From Lysobacterales bacterium (lineage in GTDB: Bacteria; Pseudomonadota; Gammaproteobacteria; Xanthomonadales; SZUA-5): a DNA stretch of 64,000 nucleotides. The position numbers were made by a program, and so were the translations under genes. The stretch is taken from contig JALHMH010000013.1 of NCBI GenBank assembly GCA_022844165.1, forward strand, positions 54,045 to 118,044, read 5' to 3'. This document shows, one piece after another, positions 10,432 to 21,100 of the stretch (its first letter is position 1; each line of letters begins with the position of its first letter). Below the pieces are notes generated by a model. The model had not been told where the DNA came from, searched no databases, and saw only the letters and a list, made by a program, of their open reading frames with translations.

Positions 10432-11228
10432 GGACCTCTCAATTTCTCGACCGCTACGGCCCATGGGCATTGGTGACCGGCGCATCGGATGGTATTGGCA
10501 GAGCGTTCGCTTCAGACTTGGCAAATCGGGGCCTGAATTTGATTCTGGTCGCACGGCGCGCGGGAATTCTGAGCGAGTTTGCGCGAGATTTGCGTTTACG
10601 CAGCAACATCGAGTGCGAGGTTCGGGCACTCGACCTGGGCGACTCAAAAGCGCTCCTGGATTTATGCAAGGAGATGAGCGATCGGCCGATCGGACTGCTC
10701 GTCGCGGCGGCCGGATTCGGTACATCGGGCGCATTCCTGCAAACCAGCACAATGGACGAGCTGGACCAGATCGACGTAAATTGCCGGGCTGTGATGGCTC
10801 TGTGCAAAACGTGCGCGCCGGGCATGGCTCAACGTGGTCGCGGAGGAATGGTCCTTCTGAGTTCCATCGTTGCCTTCCAGGGCGTTCCCAGGGCGAGCAA
10901 TTACGCCGCCACCAAAGCCTATGTTCAAACACTGGCAGAAGGGCTCGCGCACGAACTTTCAGTGCAGGGTATCGATGTTCTGGCTTGCGCCCCGGGCCCG
11001 GTATCCAGCGGTTTCGCAGACCGGGCTGGCATGCGCCTGGGCGCTACAGTAAGCACATCCATCGTCGCCCAGGAGACATTGCATGCCTTGGGCAAAAGGT
11101 CCTTGGTTCGTCCTGGATTTCTCTCGAAACTTCTGGGCTACTCGCTAATGACCGCGCCACGCTCGCTGCGCGTGCGCATCATGACGCAAATAATGAGCGG
11201 GATGACAGCGCATCGGCGATCATCGTAG
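10428..11228 (+). CDS. SDR family NAD(P)-dependent oxidoreductase
   Basis: WALVTGASDGIGRAFA, VAAAGFGTSG, SNYAATKAYVQTLAEGL (YxxxK). Overlaps the previous gene by 4 nt. Confidence 0.92.
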   Translation: MRTSQFLDRYGPWALVTGASDGIGRAFASDLANRGLNLILVARRAGILSEFARDLRLRSNIECEVRALDLGDSKALLDLCKEMSDRPIGLLVAAAGFGTSGAFLQTSTMDELDQIDVNCRAVMALCKTCAPGMAQRGRGGMVLLSSIVAFQGVPRASNYAATKAYVQTLAEGLAHELSVQGIDVLACAPGPVSSGFADRAGMRLGATVSTSIVAQETLHALGKRSLVRPGFLSKLLGYSLMTAPRSLRVRIMTQIMSGMTAHRRSS

Positions 11229-11256
11229 GTTGCCATGACACCTCGAAGCCCGTCGA

Positions 11257-11850
11257 ATGAGCAAGAAAGCTCCCATTCCGCTCAAGGACTCGTGCGTCGA
11301 AGCCGCGCGCGAAGTGATTGCAGAAAAGGGGCTGGAGGCTCTCAGCCTTCGCGAAGTAGCGCGTAAGCTGGGCGTCTCGCATCAGGCGCCTTATCGACAC
11401 TACCCCTCGCGAGATCACTTACTCGCCGCTGTCATGGCCCGATGTTTCGAGGACTTCCGTATGCATCTGGAATCGCGTCCCACGTCGGTGGACGCGGAAC
11501 ATGACCTTGGCGAACTTGGCCGAGCGTATCTGCAGTACGCCAACGACCACCCGCTCGAGTATCGATTGATGTTCAGCACACCATGGCCAGCACCGGCCGA
11601 ACATCCCGATCTCGTTCGCAATGCGGTATTTGCGTTCGATGTGCTGCGCAACGTGCTGCGGCTGCTCGCCGGGACAATGCCACCTGAAGAGATCGATCAG
11701 CGCGCGCTGTTCATCTGGTCTTGCGTACACGGCTTGTGCGGCATTCGAACAGGCGACGTGATGCAGCATTTAGCGATCGCACCATCGGTCACGGATCTGC
11801 CCGGCGAACAGGTCCTGGCAATGATCAGCCTCGCGATGCGGCCCGTTTAG
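11257..11850 (+). CDS. TetR/AcrR family transcriptional regulator
   Basis: N-terminal HTH: CVEAAREVIAEKGLEALSLREVARKLGVSHQAPYRHYPSRDHLLAAV. Confidence 0.93.
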   Translation: MSKKAPIPLKDSCVEAAREVIAEKGLEALSLREVARKLGVSHQAPYRHYPSRDHLLAAVMARCFEDFRMHLESRPTSVDAEHDLGELGRAYLQYANDHPLEYRLMFSTPWPAPAEHPDLVRNAVFAFDVLRNVLRLLAGTMPPEEIDQRALFIWSCVHGLCGIRTGDVMQHLAIAPSVTDLPGEQVLAMISLAMRPV

Positions 11851-11869
11851 GCTGGTATGGTGTTCCGCA

Positions 11870-11922
11870 GAGGCATCAAAAGCCAAAGCTTCTCCGAGCA
11901 ACAAAATCCGGCTCCGTCAAGG
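11870..11922 (-). repeat. Partial copy (R0) of dispersed intergenic repeat
   Basis: Reverse complement ccttgacggagccggat...ggctttggcttttg... matches the first ~50 bp of the repeats at 31248, 49923 (reverse) and 54104. Confidence 0.6.
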
Positions 11923-11958
11923 CTCCAACAGCTGCGAAAGTTCGATACCTCTCTTTAG

Positions 11959-12798
11959 ATGCGATCATCACAGCTCGCCACACGAATCAAAAAAATGACC
12001 GACCCTCGCTCTCTCGCGTACGAATGCCTGACCGAGATGTCGCCAGCCTCGAAATGCGCAAGAACCCTCGCTTCAGAAATGGCGATTCGCTCAAACCACC
12101 TGTCGATCACGGCGACTCAGGCGAAACCACTTCTGGTACCCGGTCGGCCATTGCGTCCACGGCTGGTCGAACCTCGACAGCTCAAGCAGCGCAAGTTGAA
12201 TACTGCACAAGGGCGTGCGGCATTGGTGCACGCCATCGCACACATCGAGTTCAACGCCATCAACCTGGCTTGGGATGCTGTGTATCGCTTTGCCGGAATG
12301 CCGGATGCCTTTTACCGCGACTGGGCGAGCGTTGCCGCCGATGAAGCCCGACATTTCTTGATGCTTCAGTCACGACTCGGGGAGCTTGGCTTTGCCTACG
12401 GAGATTTCCCAGCGCATAACGGGCTATGGCAGATGGCTATCGACACCGCAGATGACATTGTTGCGCGAATGGCCCTCGTGCCCCGAGTGCTTGAGGCGCG
12501 TGGGCTGGATGTTACGCCTGGAATGATCCAGCGCCTGTCAGCAGCAGGCGATATGGACACGGTAGCGAAACTGTGCGTCATCCTCAATGAGGAGGTGCGG
12601 CACGTGGCGATCGGCTCGCTCTGGTTCAAGTTCGCGTGTCAGCAGCGCAACCTCGAACCCAAGTCCACCTTCCGATCCCTGCTCAAACACTACTCGATGG
12701 AACGCCTCCGCGGCCCGTTCAATGTGTCGGCGCGCCTGGATGCAGGTTTCGATGCTGAGGAGATCGCAATGCTCGAGTCGCTGTGCACCTCGCAATAG
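11959..12798 (+). CDS. Ferritin-like DUF455 family protein
   Basis: HAIAHIEFNAINLAWDAVYRFAGMPDAFYRDWASVAADEARHFLML...VLNEEVRHVAIG: E/H metal-ligand pattern of the DUF455 family. Start uncertain. Confidence 0.8.
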   Translation: MRSSQLATRIKKMTDPRSLAYECLTEMSPASKCARTLASEMAIRSNHLSITATQAKPLLVPGRPLRPRLVEPRQLKQRKLNTAQGRAALVHAIAHIEFNAINLAWDAVYRFAGMPDAFYRDWASVAADEARHFLMLQSRLGELGFAYGDFPAHNGLWQMAIDTADDIVARMALVPRVLEARGLDVTPGMIQRLSAAGDMDTVAKLCVILNEEVRHVAIGSLWFKFACQQRNLEPKSTFRSLLKHYSMERLRGPFNVSARLDAGFDAEEIAMLESLCTSQ

Positions 12799-12874
12799 CG
12801 TAGGCTAATGCTGCGGTTCGCTCCTCGCTTTGACCGCTCCAAAAGAATGGCGGAAGTCGCCGCGACGGCGCAGA

Positions 12875-13348
12875 TTAACTGCCGCGGTGGTAAGGATGGT
12901 TCCCCAATTGGCTTAGCGCGCGAAACAACTGCTCGGCGAGCACGATGCGCACGAGGGCATGGGGCAGAGTGAGCGGACCCAAACTCCATCTTTGATGGGC
13001 CGCCGTCAAACACTGAGTTGCAAGCCCATCCGGCCCGCCGATCAGAAAACACAAATCACGACCGTCCATCATCCATGCCGTGAGTTGCTTGGCCAATGCC
13101 TCAGACGACCAGGCTTCGCCACGACCATCCAGAGCAATCACACGGTGCAGTTTGGGTATCGCCGCAAACATGCGCTGGCCTTCATCGAGCACGGCGCGAT
13201 TGGGATCCATCGATTTGCCTCGCGGACCAAGGGGCAACTCGGTCAATGTCAATGGCAGCGAGCGCTCCAGGCGCATGGCATAGTCCTCGAAACCCTGTTT
13301 GATCCACACTGGCGCACGTTCGGCAATCGAAAGAATCCGCGCGCGCAT
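12875..13348 (-). CDS. rlmH: 23S rRNA (pseudouridine(1915)-N(3))-methyltransferase
   Basis: MRARILSIAERAPVWIKQGFEDYAMRL...LDGRGEAWSSEALAKQL...LCFLIGGPDGL...LTLPHALVRIVLAEQLFRALS. Confidence 0.95.
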   Translation of the reverse strand: MRARILSIAERAPVWIKQGFEDYAMRLERSLPLTLTELPLGPRGKSMDPNRAVLDEGQRMFAAIPKLHRVIALDGRGEAWSSEALAKQLTAWMMDGRDLCFLIGGPDGLATQCLTAAHQRWSLGPLTLPHALVRIVLAEQLFRALSQLGNHPYHRGS

Positions 13349-13353
13349 AGCGA

Positions 13354-13872
13354 TCAGAGCGCGGCCGCTGCGCGCGATTCCTCGACGATTCCCCACATGC
13401 GTTCGAGCTGATAAAACTCGCGGGTGCGCGGCAGCATGACGTGAATGACCGTGTCGCCAAGATCGACGAGAATCCACTCGGCGTCTTTTTCGCCTTCAAC
13501 CCCAAGCGGCGAGTAACCGAATTTCTTTGCCGTCACAACCACCTCATCGCCCATCGATTTGACGTGGCGTGTAGACGTGCCGCTGGCGATGACGATGAAG
13601 TCGCAAACGCTGGTTTTTCCGCGCACATCGATGATTCGAAGATCGTTGGCCTTCATCGAATCCAAGCGCGCCACGACAGCTTCGCGGACCACCTCATCAA
13701 TGGTTTTTTGCGGCACGGTTTTTTGCGCTTTGCGCGCTCGCTTGATCGTACCACCCTCAGCGCTCGCAAACTCACTCGCAACCGTCTGACGCGGCGAAGC
13801 GCGTTTGCGTACCTTTGGGGCCGTCTCGATCGTGCTTCCAGCAGGCTGCTTCACTGCTGGTTTTGCCTTCAT
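13354..13872 (-). CDS. rsfS: Ribosome silencing factor with basic N-terminal extension
   Basis: LDSMKANDLRIIDVRGKTSVCDFIVIASGTSTRHVKSMGDEV...VEGEKDAEWILVDLGDTVIHVMLPRTREFYQLERMW. Confidence 0.93.
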   Translation of the reverse strand: MKAKPAVKQPAGSTIETAPKVRKRASPRQTVASEFASAEGGTIKRARKAQKTVPQKTIDEVVREAVVARLDSMKANDLRIIDVRGKTSVCDFIVIASGTSTRHVKSMGDEVVVTAKKFGYSPLGVEGEKDAEWILVDLGDTVIHVMLPRTREFYQLERMWGIVEESRAAAAL

Positions 13873-13939
13873 TCGTTTGCGCGGCGGATGATCTGTTTCG
13901 GTGGTCAAAGTTCTCGTTTCTCTTGTTGGACAGGTGGAA

Positions 13940-14581
13940 TTATAAGTGGCGATACCAGCGCCGATCATCAATCATCTGGCGCACAGGTTCAGGAACCAGA
14001 TGCATGATCGATCGACGGGCCATGATGCGCTCGCGAATCATGGTCGAGGAAATTGGCAACAACGGAATCTGTAGTCGAAGAATCTTACCGCCGCTCGCTG
14101 ACCGCAATTCGGCGGGATCAGACGTCGATCGATGCGCGAGCTCCAGTTCAAGACGCGGGTCAATCAGCCCATTGGCATCTGGCCTCGTCAGCACAACCAG
14201 ATGCGCAAGCTCAAACAGTTGCTGCCAACGATGCCAGAGCGCTAGGCCAGAGAATGCATCGGCGCCAACGATCCAGATCACTGAAGCATCGCAACCCAAT
14301 TCATGTCGAATCGAACCCAGGGTGTCGACTGAGTACGACGGCCCCTGCCGCTCCAATTCGCGACAATCGCAGCGAAATCTGGGTTCGGCACTAATGGCAG
14401 CCTTGACCATCGATGCCCGATCGCTCGCAGAAATCCCCGGCACGACCCGATGCGCAGGCATTGCGCATGGTACAAAGCTCAGCTCTGCCAAGCCCAAAGC
14501 CTCAATCGTCTCGATACCAGCGCGAAGGTGACCGATGTGAGGTGGATCGAATGTCCCGCCCAGGAATGCTGCAGTCCTCAC
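13940..14581 (-). CDS. nadD: Nicotinate-nucleotide adenylyltransferase
   Basis: GTG start; AAFLGGTFDPPHIGHLRAG, IWIVGADAFSGLALWHRWQQL, PISSTMIRERI. Confidence 0.95.
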   Translation of the reverse strand: MRTAAFLGGTFDPPHIGHLRAGIETIEALGLAELSFVPCAMPAHRVVPGISASDRASMVKAAISAEPRFRCDCRELERQGPSYSVDTLGSIRHELGCDASVIWIVGADAFSGLALWHRWQQLFELAHLVVLTRPDANGLIDPRLELELAHRSTSDPAELRSASGGKILRLQIPLLPISSTMIRERIMARRSIMHLVPEPVRQMIDDRRWYRHL

Positions 14582-15582
14582 GCTGCAAATCGCTCTGCCT
14601 GCGTCGGAATTGCTGCTCGCAAAAGCCAACGTTCCATAAGCACCCAAGAATCTCCAGCCTCGCGGCCTTTCGCCGCGCCATCCACGATGCGTGCCTCTCG
14701 AAAGAGTTGTGCCCAAGGCCGATCAAGCGCTCGCTGATACAAGGCCATTCGCGATCCAAACACACCACGCGTAGGCCAGAAGTTCGACAGATTCCCTTGC
14801 ATCGCCGAAGCCATCATCAAGGTCTGCATCTGTCCGATCGGATACCAAAGAAGCCCTGCCGGTTCCTCGCCTTCAGCACGGAGCGCATGCAATATGTGGC
14901 GAACACGCTCAGGATCGCCGCGCAGTACGGCCTCCCAAAGCGTCTGCACATCGTAGCGCGCGTGATCCGCCACAAGATCCACCAGGGTCAGAACATCGAC
15001 GACCTGCCCGGATGTCAGCAGGGCGAGTTTCGCAAGCTCCTGATCAGCGGCCAACAGGTTCCCTTCGGCGCGTGCGTTCAGCTCTTCCATGGCGTCATGG
15101 GTCAATTGCACTTTGTGTCGAGCCGCTCGGCGCTGCAACCACGGGAGGAAATCGTCACGATTCATGGGTGGGATCGACACCACTACTCCTGTGGCGTCGA
15201 TTGCTTGAACCCAGTCCTGACGTTCGAGTGTTTTGTTCCATTCAGGTAGTGTCACGAGCAAGATATCCAGCCCAGGATCACGCGCGAATTCCCCGATCGC
15301 CTCTGCCGCACCTTGTGTGATCTTGAGGTTCGAAAAACGCACCTCAATCAACCGTGTCTGCGCGAAAAGCCCAAGGGAACGAACATCGATTCGCCATTCG
15401 TCCCAATCGAATCCCGAACCGACGTCGAAAACGAGACGATCCGTTGCACCAGAATTTCGCGCAGCCTGCCGTAGCGCGTCTGCAGCCTCAATGGCGAGCA
15501 AGGGTTCGCTGCCGGCTATCAGATAACTCGACCTTAACCCGTTACGCAGTTGCCCATCGAGTTGATCGGCACGAACGCGCAT
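14578..15582 (-). CDS. holA: DNA polymerase III subunit delta
   Basis: MRVRADQLDGQLRNGLRSSYLIAGSEPLLAIEAADALR...; position immediately before nadD-rsfS-rlmH. Confidence 0.92.
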   Translation of the reverse strand: MRVRADQLDGQLRNGLRSSYLIAGSEPLLAIEAADALRQAARNSGATDRLVFDVGSGFDWDEWRIDVRSLGLFAQTRLIEVRFSNLKITQGAAEAIGEFARDPGLDILLVTLPEWNKTLERQDWVQAIDATGVVVSIPPMNRDDFLPWLQRRAARHKVQLTHDAMEELNARAEGNLLAADQELAKLALLTSGQVVDVLTLVDLVADHARYDVQTLWEAVLRGDPERVRHILHALRAEGEEPAGLLWYPIGQMQTLMMASAMQGNLSNFWPTRGVFGSRMALYQRALDRPWAQLFREARIVDGAAKGREAGDSWVLMERWLLRAAIPTQAERFAA

Positions 15583-16049
15583 CAGGCTGCGGCAAGCAGC
15601 GACTGGTTGATCAAAAGTTCGATCTGCCCGAGATCTGGAATCACCGCCTGATCATCCCGAACGAGCACGTTCATCAGTACGCCAGGGCGAGTTGGTACGG
15701 AATCGGAAGCGGAGACAAGCACCTCCGGCGACAGCGTCGTCAGTCGAGGAAATCCCTGCGCCAACATCGCCAGAAACGGCATTCTTTGGTACCCACCAAG
15801 CGCTTTCAGAACTGTCACACGAGTACCGCGCGCACCCTCATCCAACGCCATGCCAGCGAGGAGGGAGAAAGAAAACAGAGGAATGCGCCACCCACGCCAC
15901 GCCACGCGCCCCAGGAGCCATGCGGGCGCATTGGCGATCTTTTCCGGTGTCGAGAGTGTAATCACCTCGGCGACGCTTGCATTCGGCAAAAGAACGCGTC
16001 CATTGGTGACCGGGATCATGAGGCCGCGAATTTCGCGCTGATCAATCAT
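15582..16049 (-). CDS. chpC: CheW-like chemosensory protein (ChpC-like)
   Basis: REIRGLMIPVTNGRVLLPNASVAEVITL, LLGRVAWRGWRIPLFSF: CheW-like. Stop and holA start overlap as TGATG. Confidence 0.75.
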   Translation of the reverse strand: MIDQREIRGLMIPVTNGRVLLPNASVAEVITLSTPEKIANAPAWLLGRVAWRGWRIPLFSFSLLAGMALDEGARGTRVTVLKALGGYQRMPFLAMLAQGFPRLTTLSPEVLVSASDSVPTRPGVLMNVLVRDDQAVIPDLGQIELLINQSLLAAA

Positions 16050-16112
16050 TTTATTTCCCCACGTTCACTTAGCCACTTGCCATTCACCGAACCAGTTCGC
16101 TCACCCAGAAAC

Positions 16113-18125
16113 TCAGCTCAGCACACTGTTAACTCGTTCGGCCAGCTCATCAGCCGAACCCTCGAATCGAACCACACCCTGTGCCTTCGCTGCGTCGATC
16201 ATGGATGCAATAACACAACTCTTTCGGTCTTGCACCCACGTCTCGCCACCGCGCTGACCAAGATAGCGCGCCCCTTCGACGGCGTCTCCACCCATTCCGC
16301 TGAAGAGGACCAATGTTGCTTGATCGCCAAATCGATCTGCAGCGTCGCGAACAATTTGATCGATCGACGGACTATAGGGAGAGTTGGACTGAATGGGCGA
16401 CAGTCGAATACAACCGCTATCGTCGATTCTTAACTCCTCACCTGCCGGTGCGACCACGACCTCGCCATGTTTCAGTCGCTCACCATTCTTCGGATAGCGA
16501 ACGCTCAGTGGTGTGGCGGCATCAAGTTGCATCGCCATCATCTCCAAAAATTCAGCGCCCATATGCTGTGCGACCACAAAGGCCGCCGCCGTATTGGCAG
16601 TGAGTTTGGCCAAGAACGCCTTGATGGCCTCAGGACCTCCAATCGAAGCGCCAAGTACGAAAACACGGTTCAAGTCAGGCAGCGAAAGACCTAGAACCGG
16701 CGTTGGAGAGTTGCTCGCAAACAGCCCGTCGAAATCGTCGACCAGCGCAAGGTCGCCCGCGTTCGGTTCGTCGGCAGAAAAGTCCAGTGCGAAGTCGAGG
16801 TCAGACAATGCCAGATCGTCACCATTCGTTGGCGCTGGCTTTACGGAACCAGACTCCGCTTTGGTGTCAAAGTCGAAGTCGGCGGAAAAATCCAGCGTAT
16901 CAATACTGAATTGCGCTTCGCTCTCCACCACCGACGCAGTGTTTTTTTCCGGTTCATCGAACAACTTCAAATCGGCCAACGCCAGTGATTCCTCAAACTG
17001 AGGAGGCAGAGTCTTCTCGATCGGCTTAGCGGGCGGCTTCGGGCTTTGGCTCATCTCGCTAACAAGCGGCTTCGAAGGCGCATCCAGCCGCCACTCAGCT
17101 ACTGTCTTCCCCACATTCGTTTTGGGCAGCTCTTCGGGCATCTCTACCGGTTCGAGCGACCACTCAATAGGCGCTTCAACGGCTTTAGGTTCAGTGCGTG
17201 TTGCTTTGGACTCGGAAATCGCTATTGGCGTTGGCTCGCCAGACAATTCCGCAAACAGTGCGTCGAGATCCGCCAAATCGCTGCTGCCAGACCCTGACTG
17301 AGTGACATCCGCAAGCGAAGAAGGCGCATCGAACAATTCGACGTCGTTTGGCAGTGGATCCGACGCCGTCGCTGACACCTCAACCAAAGTCGGCTCAGCG
17401 AATAGCGCATCAAGCTCTGATAAATCATCCACGACCGAGGACTGCGCTGTGGTCGGTGCGGCCATCGGGCTCGGCCCAAACAAGAACTCATCCAATGGAA
17501 TTTCTGAGTCGCCCACCGTCTGAGCCGCGCTGATCACCGGCACCTCTCGGGTGATTGGCAATGCCAGGGCGGGTGCATCAAAATTGATGTCGGCCAAATT
17601 TGCGAACGTATCGTCGGAATCGGCGTTGCCAAGTGCACCCACCACGTTCAGCGGCCCCTTTGCGGGCACTTGTCGCTGAGTGACAGGCGGCGCCACAATC
17701 TCGTCGGCCAGCCTGGTCAATGTGGCTGTTGTGGCAACTGGCCGCTTCGGCTCCGGAATCGACTGAGCGTCAGGCGGCGGCGGCGGTGTAACGTTGCTCC
17801 CGCCCTTTAACTTTGCCGACAAGTGGCGGAGCCATCTCGCGCGATCCCAACCGCTTAAGTCACTGGAAGCTTCCGGATCGTTGAAAATCACCGGCTGACT
17901 TGCAGTTTCCAGAGCGTCAGTCACCAGATCGAGCAAATCGTCGAGTTCCGAATCGAGATTGACCACGATGGCATCGACACCGCTGCTTAGAATGCCCTGC
18001 GAATCAATGGAATCGGCCCGCGACTCAAAAGCAACGCGTACCCCGGCGTTGGCCAACGCCGCGCGCAAGGCAACCGAACTTTCAGCCTGTTGATAAACCA
18101 GGGCGACAGAAAATTCAGTGGACAT
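16113..18125 (-). CDS. chpB: CheB-type protein-glutamate methylesterase with pseudo-receiver and acidic linker (ChpB-like)
   Basis: C-terminus VFVLGASIGGPEAIKAFL, FVVAQHMGAEFLEMM, VLFSGMGGDAVEGARYLGQRGGETWVQD (Ser/His/Asp of CheB); long Asp/Glu-rich middle. Confidence 0.88.
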   Translation of the reverse strand: MSTEFSVALVYQQAESSVALRAALANAGVRVAFESRADSIDSQGILSSGVDAIVVNLDSELDDLLDLVTDALETASQPVIFNDPEASSDLSGWDRARWLRHLSAKLKGGSNVTPPPPPDAQSIPEPKRPVATTATLTRLADEIVAPPVTQRQVPAKGPLNVVGALGNADSDDTFANLADINFDAPALALPITREVPVISAAQTVGDSEIPLDEFLFGPSPMAAPTTAQSSVVDDLSELDALFAEPTLVEVSATASDPLPNDVELFDAPSSLADVTQSGSGSSDLADLDALFAELSGEPTPIAISESKATRTEPKAVEAPIEWSLEPVEMPEELPKTNVGKTVAEWRLDAPSKPLVSEMSQSPKPPAKPIEKTLPPQFEESLALADLKLFDEPEKNTASVVESEAQFSIDTLDFSADFDFDTKAESGSVKPAPTNGDDLALSDLDFALDFSADEPNAGDLALVDDFDGLFASNSPTPVLGLSLPDLNRVFVLGASIGGPEAIKAFLAKLTANTAAAFVVAQHMGAEFLEMMAMQLDAATPLSVRYPKNGERLKHGEVVVAPAGEELRIDDSGCIRLSPIQSNSPYSPSIDQIVRDAADRFGDQATLVLFSGMGGDAVEGARYLGQRGGETWVQDRKSCVIASMIDAAKAQGVVRFEGSADELAERVNSVLS

Positions 18126-21100
18126 TGGCGTGGCCCGCGGTCAGTGCTTCTTGCACGTTCTTTAACAGATCACTTTCCTGGTAAGGCTTCCCGAGATAAC
18201 GATCAACTCCGATTTCCATCGCCCGCTGGCGATGCTTCTCGCCGGTTCGCGACGTAATCATGATAATTGGAATGTGCTTAAGTCGATGGTCATTACGGAT
18301 ATAAGTTGCGACTTCGTATCCATCCATACGCGGCATTTCGATATCCAGGAGGATAACGTCCGGCAAGCGATCTTGAAGCTGCTCTACCGCATCCAGGCCG
18401 TCCTTGGCGGTGAAGACATCAAAGTCAGCGCGTTCCAGTACGCGAGTGGTGACTTTGCGCATCGTGATCGAGTCATCCACCACCATCACCAATGGTTGCC
18501 GGCGAGTTGCCGGTTCCGGCAGCGGCTCAAGCAACTCGAGTGCTGCGGCCAGTTCCGGCGCCTGACGCAGCGCCACGCCATGGCGAACCAACGGCGCCAG
18601 ATCGAGAATGACGACTACTCGACCATCGCCCATGATTGTGGCGCCAAAAATGCCGGGAACCGAACTGAGCTGTGCCCCCGCCGACTTGACCACCACTTCC
18701 TTGGAACCGATGACGTGACTGACTCGAATCGCGGCACGCTGATCGCCCGTTCGGCTCATCAACATCGGCACCTGGGTTTCCTCTAACGAGTGATTCACCG
18801 GTGAGCGAAGCAGATCGCCTAAGTCGTAAATCTGGTACGTCTCGCCGCCATAAGCGATTTCCAACTGCTTTTGTTCAAGACGTCGGTCGAGTTCCTTTCG
18901 TGGCATTCGCGTGACGCCAGTGATGGACGTCATGGGTATGGCAAATGTCGCTTCTCCCAACCTCACCAAAACGGCCTGCGCAACTGCCAGCGTAAACGGC
19001 AACCGAATAGTGATGCGCGTGCCTTGTCCCGGATCAGAGTCAAGCTCCAGCGAGCCGCCCAGCTGTTTAACTTCGCTCGCGACGACGTCCATTCCAACAC
19101 CACGGCCCGCCACCTTGCTCACTTCATCGGCCGTCGAGAAACCCGCTTCCAGAACAAACTGATAAATGTCGCGGTCGCTCAATTGGGCTTCGGGATTCAT
19201 AAGCCCGCGCTCTATCGCTTTGCGTCGAATGGCATCGCGATTCATGCCGCCGCCATCGTCAACCACCTGAATCAATACCTCAGTCGCTTCGCGCGATACG
19301 CGGATGCTGACCGCACCCTCCTCGGCTTTGCCTCGCACACGCCGCACATCGGGCGACTCGATGCCGTGCGCTAACGAATTCCGCAACATGTGTTCGAAAG
19401 GAGCGGTCATTCGCTCGAGTACGGTGCGATCCATTTCGCCCTGAGTACCCTCAACTCGCAACTGCGCTTTCTTGCCGAGTTCTGTTGCCGTTTGGCGCAA
19501 AATACGACGCAGGCGCGGCACCAAACTCTCGAAGGGCACCATGCGAGTGCGCATCAAGCCTTCCTGGAGGTCAGAACTGACGCGCGACTGTTGCAAGAGC
19601 AACGTCTCCGACTGCCTTGCAATGTCGTCCAGCAAATTCTGAATCGAGACCAAGTCGGATACTGATTCTGCGAGTGCCCTTGAAAGCTGCTGCAAAGTCG
19701 AGAAACGATCCAATTCCAAAGGATCGAATTCGGTTCCGCCCGACTGTTCGGTTTCGCGCTGAAAACGCGACAAAATCTGCGCCTCAGTTTCCATTTCGAG
19801 CTTGCGCAACTGATCACGCAAACGGAGTACCGTCTGCTCGAACTCCACGAGGTTGAAGCGGAATCCGCCCATCTGCGCTTCAAGTCGGGAGCGATAAATC
19901 GACACCTCGCCTGCAAAGTTCACGAGATTGTCGAGCAAGTCGGCACGGACACGAATGAGTTCTTGCTGAGCAGCCCGCGCTGTGGCCTCGTCCTCGTCGA
20001 GCTGAGTCTTGCGTTTAGCGCTAGGGCGTGCTGCGGGCGGCGGTGCGACGCGCTCCGCTTCCGCCGTCTGCGCTGCCACCAATTTTGTTTCGGGAACAGC
20101 TGGCACCGAAACCGGCGTTGACACTTCCTGCGAAAGCAGCTCCGCCTCGCGACCTTCCAACACCATTTCGATACGGGCAATGATGTTCTCTGGCAAGGCA
20201 ATCGCTTGTCGAGCACGCACCCGCTGAACCATTCCGTGCAACCGATCGAAAGCACGCTCCAGGGATTCGATCGCAGGTCGCGTCGCTTTACGGTCACCTT
20301 GCGCAATGGCCTCGAACAATGATTCCATCGCATGACTAAGGTCACCGATTGGCGTCAGTCCGGCCATGCGGGCACCGCCCTTCAATGTATGAAGGTCGCG
20401 CTGCAATGCCGCCACGGTTTCTCTGTCCTCGGGCGATTCGCGTAACCGCGCCATCATGCCGTCGGCATGATCAAGAATATCCACTCCCTCTTCGACAAAG
20501 ATATCGAGCAATTCAAGATCAACGTCCGGCAGGTTCAAAGCCCCCGGTGGGTCGGTATCTCGATCGTCCCCGCCTTCCGGTTCTGCAGTTTCGCCAACGG
20601 CATCGCGGAGGTCTTGCGTCGTTTCCGCGTCCTTCAGGTGTTCCTCTTTGGCATCCCCGGAAACGCGGCTGAATTCGGGAACCGACGGATTGTCGCCAAG
20701 TGCTGCTTGCGCCAGTTCCATTGCCTCATCGGCTTCGACACCGTCGTGCTCAGATGCCAACTCGAAAATTGCGCCGCTGGAGGTTTCCGATTGCCCGGCA
20801 AAATCCGACAGCAGCTCGCCGGTTTCGCTCCCCGGGGCTTTGGCTAACGTGGAAAAATCGTCCTGTTCGTCTTCAGCCTCAGTGACCTCGATCGCGACGA
20901 CATCCAAGTTCGCGAGCGGCACGGCTTCAACATCGTCGACGGGTGTTGTGAGAGCCAACACGTCGTCCATCGAGACCGCATCAGGGCGCGCGCTGGAAAG
21001 CTCGCCGGAAGCAATCAGTTCACCGATTTCATCAGCGATCGCGAGCTCCGCTGGATCAAACGAGTCGTCGCTGAGCCAGCGGTCCAGTTCGACCTCGGCA

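Noticed and set aside
15354-16433. Plus-strand 359-aa ORF across holA/chpC/chpB
   Set aside because: It crosses three convincing minus-strand genes and has no domain resemblance.
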